A DNA stretch of 64,000 nucleotides from Mangrovimicrobium sp048323675 (GCF_048323675.1 NZ_JBLWFK010000009.1:58045-122044), one strand, 5' to 3'. Positions 1-7,737 are shown, counted from the first letter of the stretch. The notes: generated from the letters alone by a model not told the origin. Translations and numbers: made by a program.

Positions 1-270
1 TGCTCGGCGCAGGGGGTCTCGCGCTCGCTGCTGGTGGAGATGGTGGAATACGATGTGGTGCAGCCGGTGGCGGGGCACTCGGACCGGGACTGGGAATTCG
101 ACTGCACGGCGGCGCACTGGGTAAAGCGCGCCCTGCGCCTGAAGGCGGACCTGGAACTGGACTGGGTGGCGGTGGCAATGCTGGTGGACCTGTTGCGCGA
201 GCGCGAGGAGCTGGCGCGGGAAAATGAGCTGCTGCGCTTGCGGCTGGAGCGGTTTCTGGCGGGGGAGTGA
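1..270 (+). CDS. cbpM: CbpM-like chaperone modulator (5'-truncated)
   Basis: The frame is open from the first base of the window, so the true start lies upstream; about 89 residues are visible. The visible part has a MerR-like helix segment (VSRSLLVEMVEYDVVQPV), a block around DWEFDCTAAHWVKRALRLK and a C-terminal coiled coil (ELARENELLRLRLERFL), which is the pattern of CbpM proteins. CbpM binds the J-domain of the DnaJ homologue CbpA and modulates its co-chaperone and DNA-binding activity in the cytoplasm; a cbpA gene is expected just upstream but cannot be seen. The ATG at base 34 falls inside the helix segment and is not a start. Family call fairly sure; the symbol rests on the partial sequence. 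Confidence 0.75.
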   Translation, partial: CSAQGVSRSLLVEMVEYDVVQPVAGHSDRDWEFDCTAAHWVKRALRLKADLELDWVAVAMLVDLLREREELARENELLRLRLERFLAGE

Positions 271-286
271 TACCCCACTAACCCTA

Positions 287-322
287 CTGTAGCGGCAAAA
301 AGCCCATGCCGCTCCAGTACAG
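287..322. other. Stem-loop downstream of cbpM
   Basis: CTGTA-GCGGCA pairs with TGCCGC-(5-base bulge)-TACAG around the loop AAAAGCCCA, starting 17 bases after the cbpM stop. It has the position of a transcription terminator but no T-run follows. The loop start resembles the AAAAAGC word in the larger palindromes nearby. Confidence 0.4.
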
Positions 323-342
323 GGACTCCGCTATCCGCCCGC

Positions 343-471
343 ACCGGTAGTTGTCCCTGCTGGAACACGCCAAAAAGCGCACATCCCTGTGCAGGCTCGG
401 TCGGCGACGTGCCCGAAAAGAGGGGCACGCTCTCCTGTCGCCTCACGGTTCCAGCAGGGACAACTACCGGT
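343..471. repeat. Family A palindromic repeat, copy A1 (long form)
   Basis: A perfect 24-bp inverted repeat (343-366 against 448-471) encloses 81 bases. The inner 11 bases of the arm (CCTGCTGGAAC / GTTCCAGCAGG) and the adjoining ACGCCAAAAAGCGCACATCCCTGT and CACGG are shared with copies at 12121 and 39410. The outer 13 bases of the arm (ACCGGTAGTTGTC) are unique to this copy yet perfectly paired. A nested stem GGCGAC (403-408)/GTCGCC (437-442) carries a second stem GTGCCC/GGGCAC at its tip. It lies between two plus-strand genes; the 119 bases from 472 to 590 contain no gene. Short ORFs through the repeat are an artefact of the conserved sequence. Confidence 0.85.
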
Positions 472-590
472 ACGTGCTCGCTTTAGTGGAGCGTCCCGGG
501 CTTCAATTTCTTTCCCGAATACCCTATCGTGACCCTCTTCCAAAAAACCGACAGTCATTTAACTTCTAAAAAATCAATGAGAGCCCGATC

Positions 591-1448
591 ATGACGACCA
601 AAGCCCAGAAACTCCGCGATCTCATCAACAGCGGCGAGCATTTCATCGCCGCCGATGTCTACAGCGCCATCACCGGCAAGATTGTCGAGCACGTCGGCTT
701 CCAGGCCGCCTACCTCGGCGGCCACGCCTGCAGCGCGTTCCACTACGCCATGCCGGACTACGGGGTGTACTCGCAGGTGGAACAGCTGGAGCAGGCCAAC
801 CGCATTGCCGAGGCGATGGAGATTCCGCTGATCGCCGACGCCGATACCCTGGGCGAGACGGTGGCGGACGCATTCCACTTCACCCGCCGCTACGTGAAGT
901 CGGATGTGGCAGGCTACCACGTGGAGGACGGCATCAACCCGCGCCACTCCACCTTCGTGGGCGACCTGCAGCCGATTGCCGAGATGCAGGCCAAGCTGGA
1001 TGCCTGTGTCAAAGCGCGCGGCGACTCGCCCTTCGTGATCATCGCGCGCTGCGACGAGCTCTACCCCAAGAGCTACCGCGGCGCCGGTGACTGCAGCATG
1101 GAAACCGCGATCCAGCGCGGCTTGGCCTACGCGGAAGCGGGCGCCGATGTCATGCTCTATCCCTTCGCCAACCAGGAGGCCTGCGACGCGCTGCGCGCGG
1201 CGCTGCCGATCCCGGTCTGCGTACTCGGCCCGGTGGTTCCCGGCACGGCGTTCGCCCTGCACACGGGCTGGGGCTGGATGGGCGCGGCCCAGCTGCACCT
1301 GAAAAACGCCAGGGAGCTGATGGAAACCGGCTCCGTTACCGGCTTCGATCCGACCATGCCGGAGAAAGCCGAGTTCCTGGAGATGGGCCTCTACGACGAC
1401 CTCATCCGCGACTGGGCGAAGAAAACCGGCAAGCCTTTCCGCGACTGA
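591..1448 (+). CDS. Isocitrate lyase/PEP mutase superfamily enzyme
   Basis: A 285-residue cytoplasmic protein of the ICL/PEP-mutase fold, whose members make or break C-C or C-P bonds next to an enolate held by Mg2+. The metal-site motif is present as IADADTLG (Asp83, Asp85), followed by VEDG near residues 111-114 and IIARCDEL further on. Where lyases have the K-K/R-C-G-H loop with the catalytic Cys, this protein has NPRHSTF (116-122), so classical (methyl)isocitrate lyase activity is unlikely. Oxaloacetate decarboxylase-like or another activity is possible. It stands alone between two repeat-bearing gaps. Family sure, substrate unknown. Confidence 0.85.
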   Translation: MTTKAQKLRDLINSGEHFIAADVYSAITGKIVEHVGFQAAYLGGHACSAFHYAMPDYGVYSQVEQLEQANRIAEAMEIPLIADADTLGETVADAFHFTRRYVKSDVAGYHVEDGINPRHSTFVGDLQPIAEMQAKLDACVKARGDSPFVIIARCDELYPKSYRGAGDCSMETAIQRGLAYAEAGADVMLYPFANQEACDALRAALPIPVCVLGPVVPGTAFALHTGWGWMGAAQLHLKNARELMETGSVTGFDPTMPEKAEFLEMGLYDDLIRDWAKKTGKPFRD

Positions 1449-1468
1449 CCCACCTGATCCGAGCCTCA

Positions 1469-1529
1469 CCCCGGCACAGCCCCCACGGCTCGAGAGCGCT
1501 TTTTACTCGCCGTGGGGGCTGTGCCGGGG
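1469..1529. repeat. Family B palindromic repeat, copy B1
   Basis: A perfect 21-bp stem (1469-1489 with 1509-1529) and a 19-base loop; the pairing continues imperfectly for about 8 bases outward. The loop region CTCGAGAGCGCTTTTTACTC is the exact reverse complement of the loop of B2 at 1618. Beyond the inner CCCCACGG/CCGTGGGG the arms are unrelated to those of B2. It begins 20 bases after the stop of the ICL-family gene. The T5 run is in the loop, not behind the stem, so it is not an ordinary intrinsic terminator. Confidence 0.85.
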
Positions 1530-1617
1530 CGAGTCTCTCGCCACCGGCGTAATTCAACTCTTCCAACAATTTGCTCGACCGGTTTTCGAGCAGATACTCG
1601 ATATTCCCTCGATGCGA

Positions 1618-1692
1618 GCAGTCACAGGCGAAGGCGCCCCGCGGTGAGTAAAAAGCGCTCTCGAGCCGCGGGGCGCCTTCGCCTGTGACTGC
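1618..1692. repeat. Family B palindromic repeat, copy B2 (inverted relative to B1)
   Basis: A perfect 27-bp stem (1618-1644 with 1666-1692) encloses a 21-base loop that contains GAGTAAAAAGCGCTCTCGAG, the reverse complement of the B1 loop. The innermost stem is CCCCGCGG/CCGCGGGG, one compensated base pair away from B1; the rest of the arm is unrelated. Bases 1530-1617 between the copies and 1693-1784 after them contain no gene. Confidence 0.85.
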
Positions 1693-1784
1693 GGATCAAG
1701 AACACCATCACAGTAACGCGTTAACACATTGACGCCACCAACCCGATTTGTCATAAAGTGGAAACATGCCCGGGGGAGGTGTGT

Positions 1785-2387
1785 ATGCGTGACGATCTGT
1801 ACCAGCAACCTGTGTCCGAAACCTCATTGGCGGCCTATTTCAGGCAGCGCCTGCTGCAACAGGCCAGGCGCCTGCGGCCGCCGCCCAACGAGGACACCTG
1901 CTGGTATATCGGCAACATGCTGGAACGCTTCGGGCGCAGCGACCAGCTGTTTGCCTATGCCGACGGCCAGTTCAACCTGCGCCCCCTGGCGCTGCTCTAC
2001 AGCGACGCCCTGGAAGCGCCCGACCAGCACCAGCGCTGCCTGATCCTGCAACAGCTCGGCGACATGGCCCTGTTCCTCGGCGCCCTGTTTCCCGAGCGTT
2101 TCACCCGCCGCGGCATCCAGCAGGACTATGTGGCGGGCATGGGCGGCAGCGCCTACGACTACCTGGCCGACAACGCCCGGCGCAACCGGCACATTTTCGC
2201 CGAGTTGTCGCGGAGGTTCTCGCGCCTGCTGGGTGTGGTGGCCAGTGCCTGTTACCGGGAGACCGCGCTGAGTACCGAGGAGGTCATCGCCCTGTACCAG
2301 CACTGGCTCGCCACCGGCGACCCGGTGGCGGCGCAGCGGCTGCAATCGCTGGGGATCGCGGTGCGGACCAGCGAGCGCCTGCACTGA
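1785..2387 (+). CDS. Conserved-looking protein of unknown function
   Basis: A 200-residue protein that I do not recognise. The ATG at 1785 is chosen because GGGGGAGG sits just upstream; an in-frame GTG at 1758 has no such site. There is no signal peptide or membrane segment. The sequence is mostly helical in character, with a Trp/Tyr-rich patch (CWYIGNMLERFGRSDQLFAY) near residue 35 and a C-terminal helix ending QRLQSLGIAVRTSERLH. Codon use matches the neighbours, so it is likely a real gene. Its end lies 6 bases from the convergent mgtE end. Confidence 0.65.
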   Translation: MRDDLYQQPVSETSLAAYFRQRLLQQARRLRPPPNEDTCWYIGNMLERFGRSDQLFAYADGQFNLRPLALLYSDALEAPDQHQRCLILQQLGDMALFLGALFPERFTRRGIQQDYVAGMGGSAYDYLADNARRNRHIFAELSRRFSRLLGVVASACYRETALSTEEVIALYQHWLATGDPVAAQRLQSLGIAVRTSERLH

Positions 2388-2393
2388 GGGTGT

Positions 2394-3680
2394 TCAAAGC
2401 AGGCCGGACAGCAGGGTCGCGGTGCCGAGGAAGGAGAGAAAGCCCGCCACGTCGGTGACGGTGGTCAGGATGATCGACGAGGCGGTGGCCGGGTCCTGGC
2501 CCAGCCGGGACAGCACCATCGGCACCAGCGCCCCGGCGATACCCGCCATGACCATCGCGGTGAGCATGGCGATGGCGATCACCAGCGCCAGTCCGGCGGA
2601 CTGGCTCCAGACCCATACGCCGAGCCCGCAGGTCAATGCCAGCGCGGTGCCGTTGATCAGGCCGATCTGCACTTCCTTGGATAGCACCGCCCGCCACTGC
2701 AGGGTACTCACCTCTTTCAGCGCGAGGCCGCGCATGGTGACCGCGAGGGCCTGGGAGCCGGCATTTCCCGACTGCCCCGCTACCACCGGCAGCAGGATGG
2801 CGAGGGCGGTGAATTTGGCGATGGTCGATTCAAACAGGCCCACCACCGAGGCCGCGAGGAAGGCGGTCAGCAGGTTGATGTGCAGCCAGACCAGGCGCCG
2901 CTTGACCGCGAACAGCGGCGGCGACAGCGCGCGCTCGTCCGCGCTGGCGCCCACCATCCGCTGGATGCCCGCGGTGGCCGCTTCCTCGGCCGCCTGGAAC
3001 AGGTTGGTGTAGCGGATGATGCCGAGCAGCTTGCCCTCCTGGTCGACCACCGGAATCGAGTCCGAACGGGAGGCGTCGAACAGCTTGACCAGGTCCTCCT
3101 CCGTGGAAGTGAGGAAGGCCACGCCGCTCACCGGATTGAGCAGTTCCGACATCGGCGTATCCGGCTCCGCCAGCGCCATGTCCTGCAGGTCCACCCTGCC
3201 CTGCAGCACGTCGTCCCCGGAGACCAGGTAGAGGGAGCGCACCCGCTGGGTCTTCGAGCGCCGCAACTCCGCCAGCGCCTCGCCCACGGTCTGCTCCACG
3301 CGGTAGCGGGCCTGCAGCCGGTCCATGAAACGGCCGGCAGTGCGCTCGGGGAACTCCAGCAGTTCGCTGTACTCGGTGCGGATGCGGCCGGGCAGCGCGT
3401 CGAGGGTCGCCTGGCGCTGTTCCGGCGCCAGGGCACGCAGGATCAACAGGGCGGTGCGGATACTCGCCAGTTGCAGGACCCGGGACTGCTGCTCTTCCGC
3501 CAGGGACAGGAACAGGCTGGTGAGGCGCCCCGGGTCGCTGTACTCGAGCAGTTGGGTCAGGCTCTCCGCGGACAGTGTGGACAGCTCCTGCGGCAGCTCA
3601 TCCTCCCGTTCCACCACCCGCGCGGCTTCGGCGGGAAATTCGCGGACATAGTGATCGCGCAGGCTGTCGGCAATATTCAT
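2394..3680 (-). CDS. mgtE: Magnesium transporter MgtE
   Basis: A 428-residue Mg2+ channel of the inner membrane. An MgtE_N superhelical domain (about residues 20-130) is followed by two CBS motifs (about 130-255, ending IPVVDQEGKLLGIIRYTNLF) and a membrane domain of about five helices. The pore elements QSGNAGSQALAVTMRG and TTVTDVAGFLSFLG, including the conserved Asp, are present. In this family the N and CBS domains sense Mg2+ and close the pore. The ATG at 3680 forms an ATGA overlap with the upstream gene, which itself encodes a second, detached N/CBS module, so translation of the two is probably coupled. A longer open frame upstream is only the overlap with that gene. Confidence 0.93.
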   Translation of the reverse strand: MNIADSLRDHYVREFPAEAARVVEREDELPQELSTLSAESLTQLLEYSDPGRLTSLFLSLAEEQQSRVLQLASIRTALLILRALAPEQRQATLDALPGRIRTEYSELLEFPERTAGRFMDRLQARYRVEQTVGEALAELRRSKTQRVRSLYLVSGDDVLQGRVDLQDMALAEPDTPMSELLNPVSGVAFLTSTEEDLVKLFDASRSDSIPVVDQEGKLLGIIRYTNLFQAAEEAATAGIQRMVGASADERALSPPLFAVKRRLVWLHINLLTAFLAASVVGLFESTIAKFTALAILLPVVAGQSGNAGSQALAVTMRGLALKEVSTLQWRAVLSKEVQIGLINGTALALTCGLGVWVWSQSAGLALVIAIAMLTAMVMAGIAGALVPMVLSRLGQDPATASSIILTTVTDVAGFLSFLGTATLLSGLL

Positions 3681-4483
3681 GGGCGCCCCAGCAGCGATTC
3701 CAGCACCCGCCCGCAGGTATTGAGATACCCCGTGGCAAGTTCCGAGACCACTTTTTCCAGGCCGAATTCGCCGGGACGGGATTCCCCCGCCACCCGCTCC
3801 AGCGCCGCGCGGCTGACTACGCCGAGAATCCGGTGATGCCTGTCGACCACCGGGAGCTCCGCGCGATCGCCCCACAGCCGCGAGCCCAGCGCGGTGGCGG
3901 CGTCGGTGAGGCCGCTGAGCGGCTCCACCCGTTCGGCGACCTGGCCCACGGGCCGGCCCCGGTTCTTGCGCGCATAGGCGGCGCGCAGGCTGAGCATACC
4001 GTTGTAGCGCCCGTCGCCATCGATCACCAGGATCGGCTGCGGGCTGGTATCGGCGTTCTCGGACAACTGCTCACAGAACAGCTTGCAGGTGGTATCCGCC
4101 GACACCCGGATAAAGGCGTTGCCCGCCAGCGACGCCAGGGTATGGGCGGGAAACTGCAACATCTGGTAGAGGATGACCCGCTGCGCCTCCGGCGCGGCGG
4201 CGATTACCGCCTGGTATCGAGACTCGTGGAGGTGAGCGCTCAGGGCCACCGCCTCGTCGCCGGGCGCCGAGACCAGCATTTGCGCAATGAACTGCGCTTC
4301 GAGCGTACCCAGCAGTCCGGTCAGCTGCCAGCTGGGCAGGCGCGCGCAGAGAGCAGCCGCCGCGGCCACCGGCAGGGCGCCGACGAAGGCCGCCAGCTCA
4401 CCCAGTTCACAGGTCGCCAGCAGGGCCGAAACGTCATCAGGACGGGTGGCGACGAACTCCAGCACCAGGGGATCAGTCGCCAT
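3677..4483 (-). CDS. Soluble MgtE_N/CBS-domain protein lacking a channel
   Basis: A 268-residue cytoplasmic protein resembling the regulatory half of MgtE. The N-terminal part (about 1-130) has the MgtE_N pattern, including RVILYQMLQFPAHTLASLAG. Two CBS-like segments follow (QPILVIDGDGRYNGMLSLRA and AELPVVDRHHRILGVVSRAA). It stops before any membrane segment; the last 40 residues are polar and helical. It overlaps mgtE by ATGA and the upstream mscS-like gene by 11 bases. The likely role, by inference, is a regulatory partner of the MgtE encoded next to it. It could instead be a degenerate paralogue, but the intact frame and tight coupling argue for function. Confidence 0.8.
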   Translation of the reverse strand: MATDPLVLEFVATRPDDVSALLATCELGELAAFVGALPVAAAAALCARLPSWQLTGLLGTLEAQFIAQMLVSAPGDEAVALSAHLHESRYQAVIAAAPEAQRVILYQMLQFPAHTLASLAGNAFIRVSADTTCKLFCEQLSENADTSPQPILVIDGDGRYNGMLSLRAAYARKNRGRPVGQVAERVEPLSGLTDAATALGSRLWGDRAELPVVDRHHRILGVVSRAALERVAGESRPGEFGLEKVVSELATGYLNTCGRVLESLLGRP

Positions 4484-5258
4484 TGGCGTCCTCCCCGGGT
4501 TCGCCGGCCTCGCGCACCAGCAACACCTCCGAGGCGACGAAGCGCGAGGTGGGCACCGTCAGCACCCCCTGCTCCGCTTCCAGCACCACCGCCGTGCTGA
4601 GCAATTCGATGATCCGCCCCTGCCGGTCGCCGATGCGCACCACATCGCCGATCCGGTAGCGATCGAGGGCGCGCCGGGCGAGCAGGTTTTCCACCAGCTG
4701 CCGGCTGCCGAGGGCGAAGGCCAGGGACAGCCCGCCGAAGAAAAAGCCCAGCAGGATGACGATGACGTTGGAGAGAAAGGTAATGTCGATCGCGGTTTGG
4801 GCCAGGCCGGTGAGCACCGCCGCGATGATCACCAGCAACTGGGCGAAGCGCGGTACCAGATGGTCCGAGTGCAGGCCCATCAGGCCGCTCACCAGGGTGC
4901 GCACCACCATGCCCAGGAGATACCCGGACAGGATGATGAAGCCGCCGAGGATGACCTGGGGAATGTACAGCAGCAGGCGGTCGAGCCACTGCCGGACGAC
5001 GGAAATATCGAGGGATTGCAGGGCCAGCAGCAGGAACACCACCAGCGTGCCGTAGTAGACGCCCGCGCGCAGGGACTTGCGCAGCATGTGCAGGTCCACC
5101 TGCTCCAGCCGGCTGCGCGCCCGGTGCCGCAGATAGGCTTCCAGGCGGATCAGCCAGTGTTCGGTGAGCCGCGCCAGCACCCCGGCCACGACAAAGCCGG
5201 CAATGGCGATCAGGATCGCCAGCAGTTCCGGGTGTTCATTGAGAAATTCGGTGGGCAT
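4473..5258 (-). CDS. Short MscS-type mechanosensitive channel
   Basis: A 261-residue inner-membrane protein with several hydrophobic helices, a pore-lining helix region (LSNVIVILLGFFFGGLSLAF) and the MscS beta domain (RIGDVVRIGDRQGRIIEL, then VLTVPTSRFVASEVLLV). It ends soon after the beta domain and lacks the large alpha/beta vestibule of E. coli MscS. The ATG at 5258 is chosen because it begins the amphipathic N-terminus; no strong ribosome site is visible. It is the first gene of a three-gene overlapping operon with the N/CBS protein and mgtE, which ties osmotic or ion release to Mg2+ flux by context only. Confidence 0.85.
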   Translation of the reverse strand: MPTEFLNEHPELLAILIAIAGFVVAGVLARLTEHWLIRLEAYLRHRARSRLEQVDLHMLRKSLRAGVYYGTLVVFLLLALQSLDISVVRQWLDRLLLYIPQVILGGFIILSGYLLGMVVRTLVSGLMGLHSDHLVPRFAQLLVIIAAVLTGLAQTAIDITFLSNVIVILLGFFFGGLSLAFALGSRQLVENLLARRALDRYRIGDVVRIGDRQGRIIELLSTAVVLEAEQGVLTVPTSRFVASEVLLVREAGEPGEDANGD

Positions 5259-5337
5259 TGCGCAGTGCCTGTTGCAAACAACTACCAGCAGCGTAGTAGC
5301 CGGACACGCGGGATGCCACCGGGAGCGTTTGCACAGC

Positions 5338-6636
5338 CTACTGCGGCGACTGTTCGGCCTCCGCTCGGTCAGCAGCGACAGGGTTTTCCGCGCCGCCGCC
5401 TGCAGCGGCCGTATCTTCCGCCTCCCCCCGCGGGTCGAGTTCGAAACTGGCCGGCGCTGCTTCGGAGGCCGCCGCGGCAAAGTGGGTCTGTTCGCCCGTG
5501 CTGACGGCGCGCGGCTCGCGCATGAATTTCAGGAACAGCCCGGCAAACACCAGGCACACCACGGCAAACCCCCAGAACAGGCTGTTGGCGCCCCAGATCG
5601 CCATGCACTGGCCGAGAATGATCGGCGCGAGAATGGCGCCGCAGCCGTTGAGCAGGAGCACCGAGGTACCGATCTCCACGAACTCCTCGCTGCTGGAGAC
5701 ATCCGCCGCCGTGGCCAGCGACACCGCGTACATCGGCATAATCGTCGCGCCGAATAACACTACCGTGAACAGGAACGCCGCATGGCCCGCGCTCAGCGCC
5801 ACCGCGATGGAGGCGACGCTGTTGGCCAGTGCCAGCAGCACCAGGATCTGGCGCCGGTCGCGCCGGTCCGACAGCAGGCCGATCGGGTACTGGAACAGGG
5901 CGCCGCCGATGATCGCCGAGGTCATGAAGGCGGTCACCGCCAGCTGGCTGGCGTCCGCCTGCCGTGCGAATACCGCGCCCAGCGACCAGAAACTGCCGGT
6001 GACCGCGCCGGACAATACGGCACCGGCGAATGCCGAGTGCGAGCGCCGGTACAGTTTGCGGAAACTGGCCCGGGTGGTGGCCACCGCGGTCGGCGCGATG
6101 CGCCGGGTCAGGCCGATGGGCACAATCGCCAGCGCCATGAACAGTGCCGCGAGGATGAACGGCTCCGGCGCGCTCGCCGGGCCGATATTGATCAGCAACT
6201 GCCCTGCGGCCATCGAGATCAGGGTGATGAAGGTGTATACCGCCAGGATCTGCCCGCGATTCTGGCGCGAGGCCTGGCTGTTGAGCCAGCTTTCAATGAC
6301 CGAGTAGAGACCGCTGATCGCGATACCGGTCGCCAGCCGCAGTACCAGCCAGAAAGCCCAGTGGTCGAGCAATTCCAGCGCCAGCACGGCGACGATCATG
6401 ATCGCCGCCAGTGCGGCGAAACAGCGGATATGGCCGACGCGGGCAATGATCCTGGGCACGATGATACAGCCGACGACAAAACCGGCGAAGTAGCACGAGG
6501 CGCTGAGGCCAATCAGTACTTCGCCCATGCCAATGGCGTCGGCGCGCAGGGGCAGTAGGGTCAGCTGCATGCCGTGTCCCAGCAGCAGCAGGGCGGTGGA
6601 AAATAACAGGGAAACGACCGCACGCAGTGCAGGCAT
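5338..6636 (-). CDS. MFS transporter, YcaD-like
   Basis: A 432-residue inner-membrane carrier with about 12 hydrophobic helices. The N-half motif region GFVVGCIIVPRIIARVGHIR and the inter-helix loop GLLSDRRDRRQILVL are typical of MFS proteins of the YcaD type. The C-terminal 60 residues are acidic and Ala-rich (EAAPASFELDPRGEAEDTAA) and probably disordered in the cytoplasm. The ATG at 6636 has GGAGG six bases upstream. It is the last gene of the porin-amidase-glutaminase set (18-base gap), so import of a deamidation product is a reasonable guess. Confidence 0.88.
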   Translation of the reverse strand: MPALRAVVSLLFSTALLLLGHGMQLTLLPLRADAIGMGEVLIGLSASCYFAGFVVGCIIVPRIIARVGHIRCFAALAAIMIVAVLALELLDHWAFWLVLRLATGIAISGLYSVIESWLNSQASRQNRGQILAVYTFITLISMAAGQLLINIGPASAPEPFILAALFMALAIVPIGLTRRIAPTAVATTRASFRKLYRRSHSAFAGAVLSGAVTGSFWSLGAVFARQADASQLAVTAFMTSAIIGGALFQYPIGLLSDRRDRRQILVLLALANSVASIAVALSAGHAAFLFTVVLFGATIMPMYAVSLATAADVSSSEEFVEIGTSVLLLNGCGAILAPIILGQCMAIWGANSLFWGFAVVCLVFAGLFLKFMREPRAVSTGEQTHFAAAASEAAPASFELDPRGEAEDTAAAGGGAENPVAADRAEAEQSPQ

Positions 6637-6654
6637 CAGCAACCTCCGGGTTTC

Positions 6655-7737
6655 TCAGTTTTCCCCGTGGCGGGAATTTCGCGCCCGATGGACAGGCAGG
6701 AACAGGCTGAGTTCCAGTTCGCTGGCAATATACTGTACGGCACGCATGCCGCGCACGCTGTTTCCGGCGGGGGAAAGGCGCGGGGAGTAGCCGGCGATGG
6801 CCATCCGCCCGGGCACCACGGCAACCACTCCGCCACCGACGCCGCTCTTGGCGGGAATACCGGCGGTATAGGCCCACCAGCCGCTCTCGTCGTAGAAGCC
6901 TGAAAGCAACATCAGCGCCAGTACCTCGTCCACATAGTCGCGCCGCATGACCTGTTGGCCGGTCAGCGGGTTCAGGCCGCCATTGGCCAGCGTCGCCCCC
7001 ATGACTGCCAGTTGCCGCGCAGTGACGCCGACGCTGCTCTGCCGGTTGTAGACATCGAGGGTCTCCGCGGGACTGGCGCCGAGCATGCCGTGTAGTTGCA
7101 GCAGGTCCGCAACCGCGTGATTGCGATAGCCGCCGCTGGCGACGGACTGGTAGACCGGCTCCAGCAGTTCCAGTCGCTCTCCGGCAAACGCACTGTACCA
7201 GTCCAGCAGGCCTGACCAGCGCTCTGCGGCGGACGCGGCCTGCAACAGGCTCACCGCGGTGATAGCCCCCGCGTTGACCATCGGGTTCAGGGGCGCCAGC
7301 GGCGGGTTTTCGATATTCGACAGGGCATTGAAGGGCAGTCCGGTGGGTTCGACCCCGATTTTCTCCAGCACGATGCCCGGGCCCAATTGCTGTAACAACA
7401 ACGCCAGGGTGAAGGGCTTGGCTGCGGACATGATGGCGAAGGATCGGCCACTATCGCCTGCTACATGGACCTCACCGTCCACCGTGACTATGACGACCGC
7501 GAAATGCGCGGGGTCGACCTTCGCCAGCGCCGGAATGTATCCCGCAACCTCACCCCCCTCGTCCTCCCGGAACGCTGCATAGGCCGCATCAACCACCGCC
7601 TGCAATCGCGGCTCGGCAGCCCGTAGGGGCAGTGTTGCCAGCAGCGTGGACAACAACAGGGCCAGCGCCGGTAACAGGCAACGGCACCGCGGGGATTGTC
7701 CCGCTGCCGACGCCGACCGTTGCGGATCCGGCGACAT
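6655..7737 (-). CDS. Exported GlsA-family glutaminase (altered active site)
   Basis: A 360-residue protein of the serine-dependent glutaminase family. A signal peptide (LLPALALLLSTLLATLPLRA) points to the periplasm, which is unusual for GlsA. The S-x-x-K motif is present as SAAK (Ser104, Lys107), as are NPMVNAGAI and the SGVGGG segment. Family members normally have YxSE...GxRN, the Glu and Asn binding glutamine; here it is YQSVASGGYRN, so Glu is Val199 while Asn206 remains. A CS pair further on has become SS. Either the substrate differs from free glutamine or activity is reduced. It begins 2 bases after the amidase stop. Confidence 0.85.
   Translation of the reverse strand: MSPDPQRSASAAGQSPRCRCLLPALALLLSTLLATLPLRAAEPRLQAVVDAAYAAFREDEGGEVAGYIPALAKVDPAHFAVVIVTVDGEVHVAGDSGRSFAIMSAAKPFTLALLLQQLGPGIVLEKIGVEPTGLPFNALSNIENPPLAPLNPMVNAGAITAVSLLQAASAAERWSGLLDWYSAFAGERLELLEPVYQSVASGGYRNHAVADLLQLHGMLGASPAETLDVYNRQSSVGVTARQLAVMGATLANGGLNPLTGQQVMRRDYVDEVLALMLLSGFYDESGWWAYTAGIPAKSGVGGGVVAVVPGRMAIAGYSPRLSPAGNSVRGMRAVQYIASELELSLFLPVHRARNSRHGEN

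Noticed and set aside
343..471. CRISPR array, or integron attC site
   Set aside because: Copies are tens of kilobases apart with no regular spacing, cas gene, integrase or gene cassette; the perfect stems and conserved interior do not match attC boxes.
351..569. Small ORFs running through the family A palindromes
   Set aside because: The shared peptide (HAKKRTSLYRLG and similar) only reflects the conserved repeat DNA; there is no ribosome site and the frame differs between copies.
1469..1692. Intrinsic terminators
   Set aside because: The T5 run lies in the loop and none follows the stems; the two copies are in opposite orientation in the same gap.
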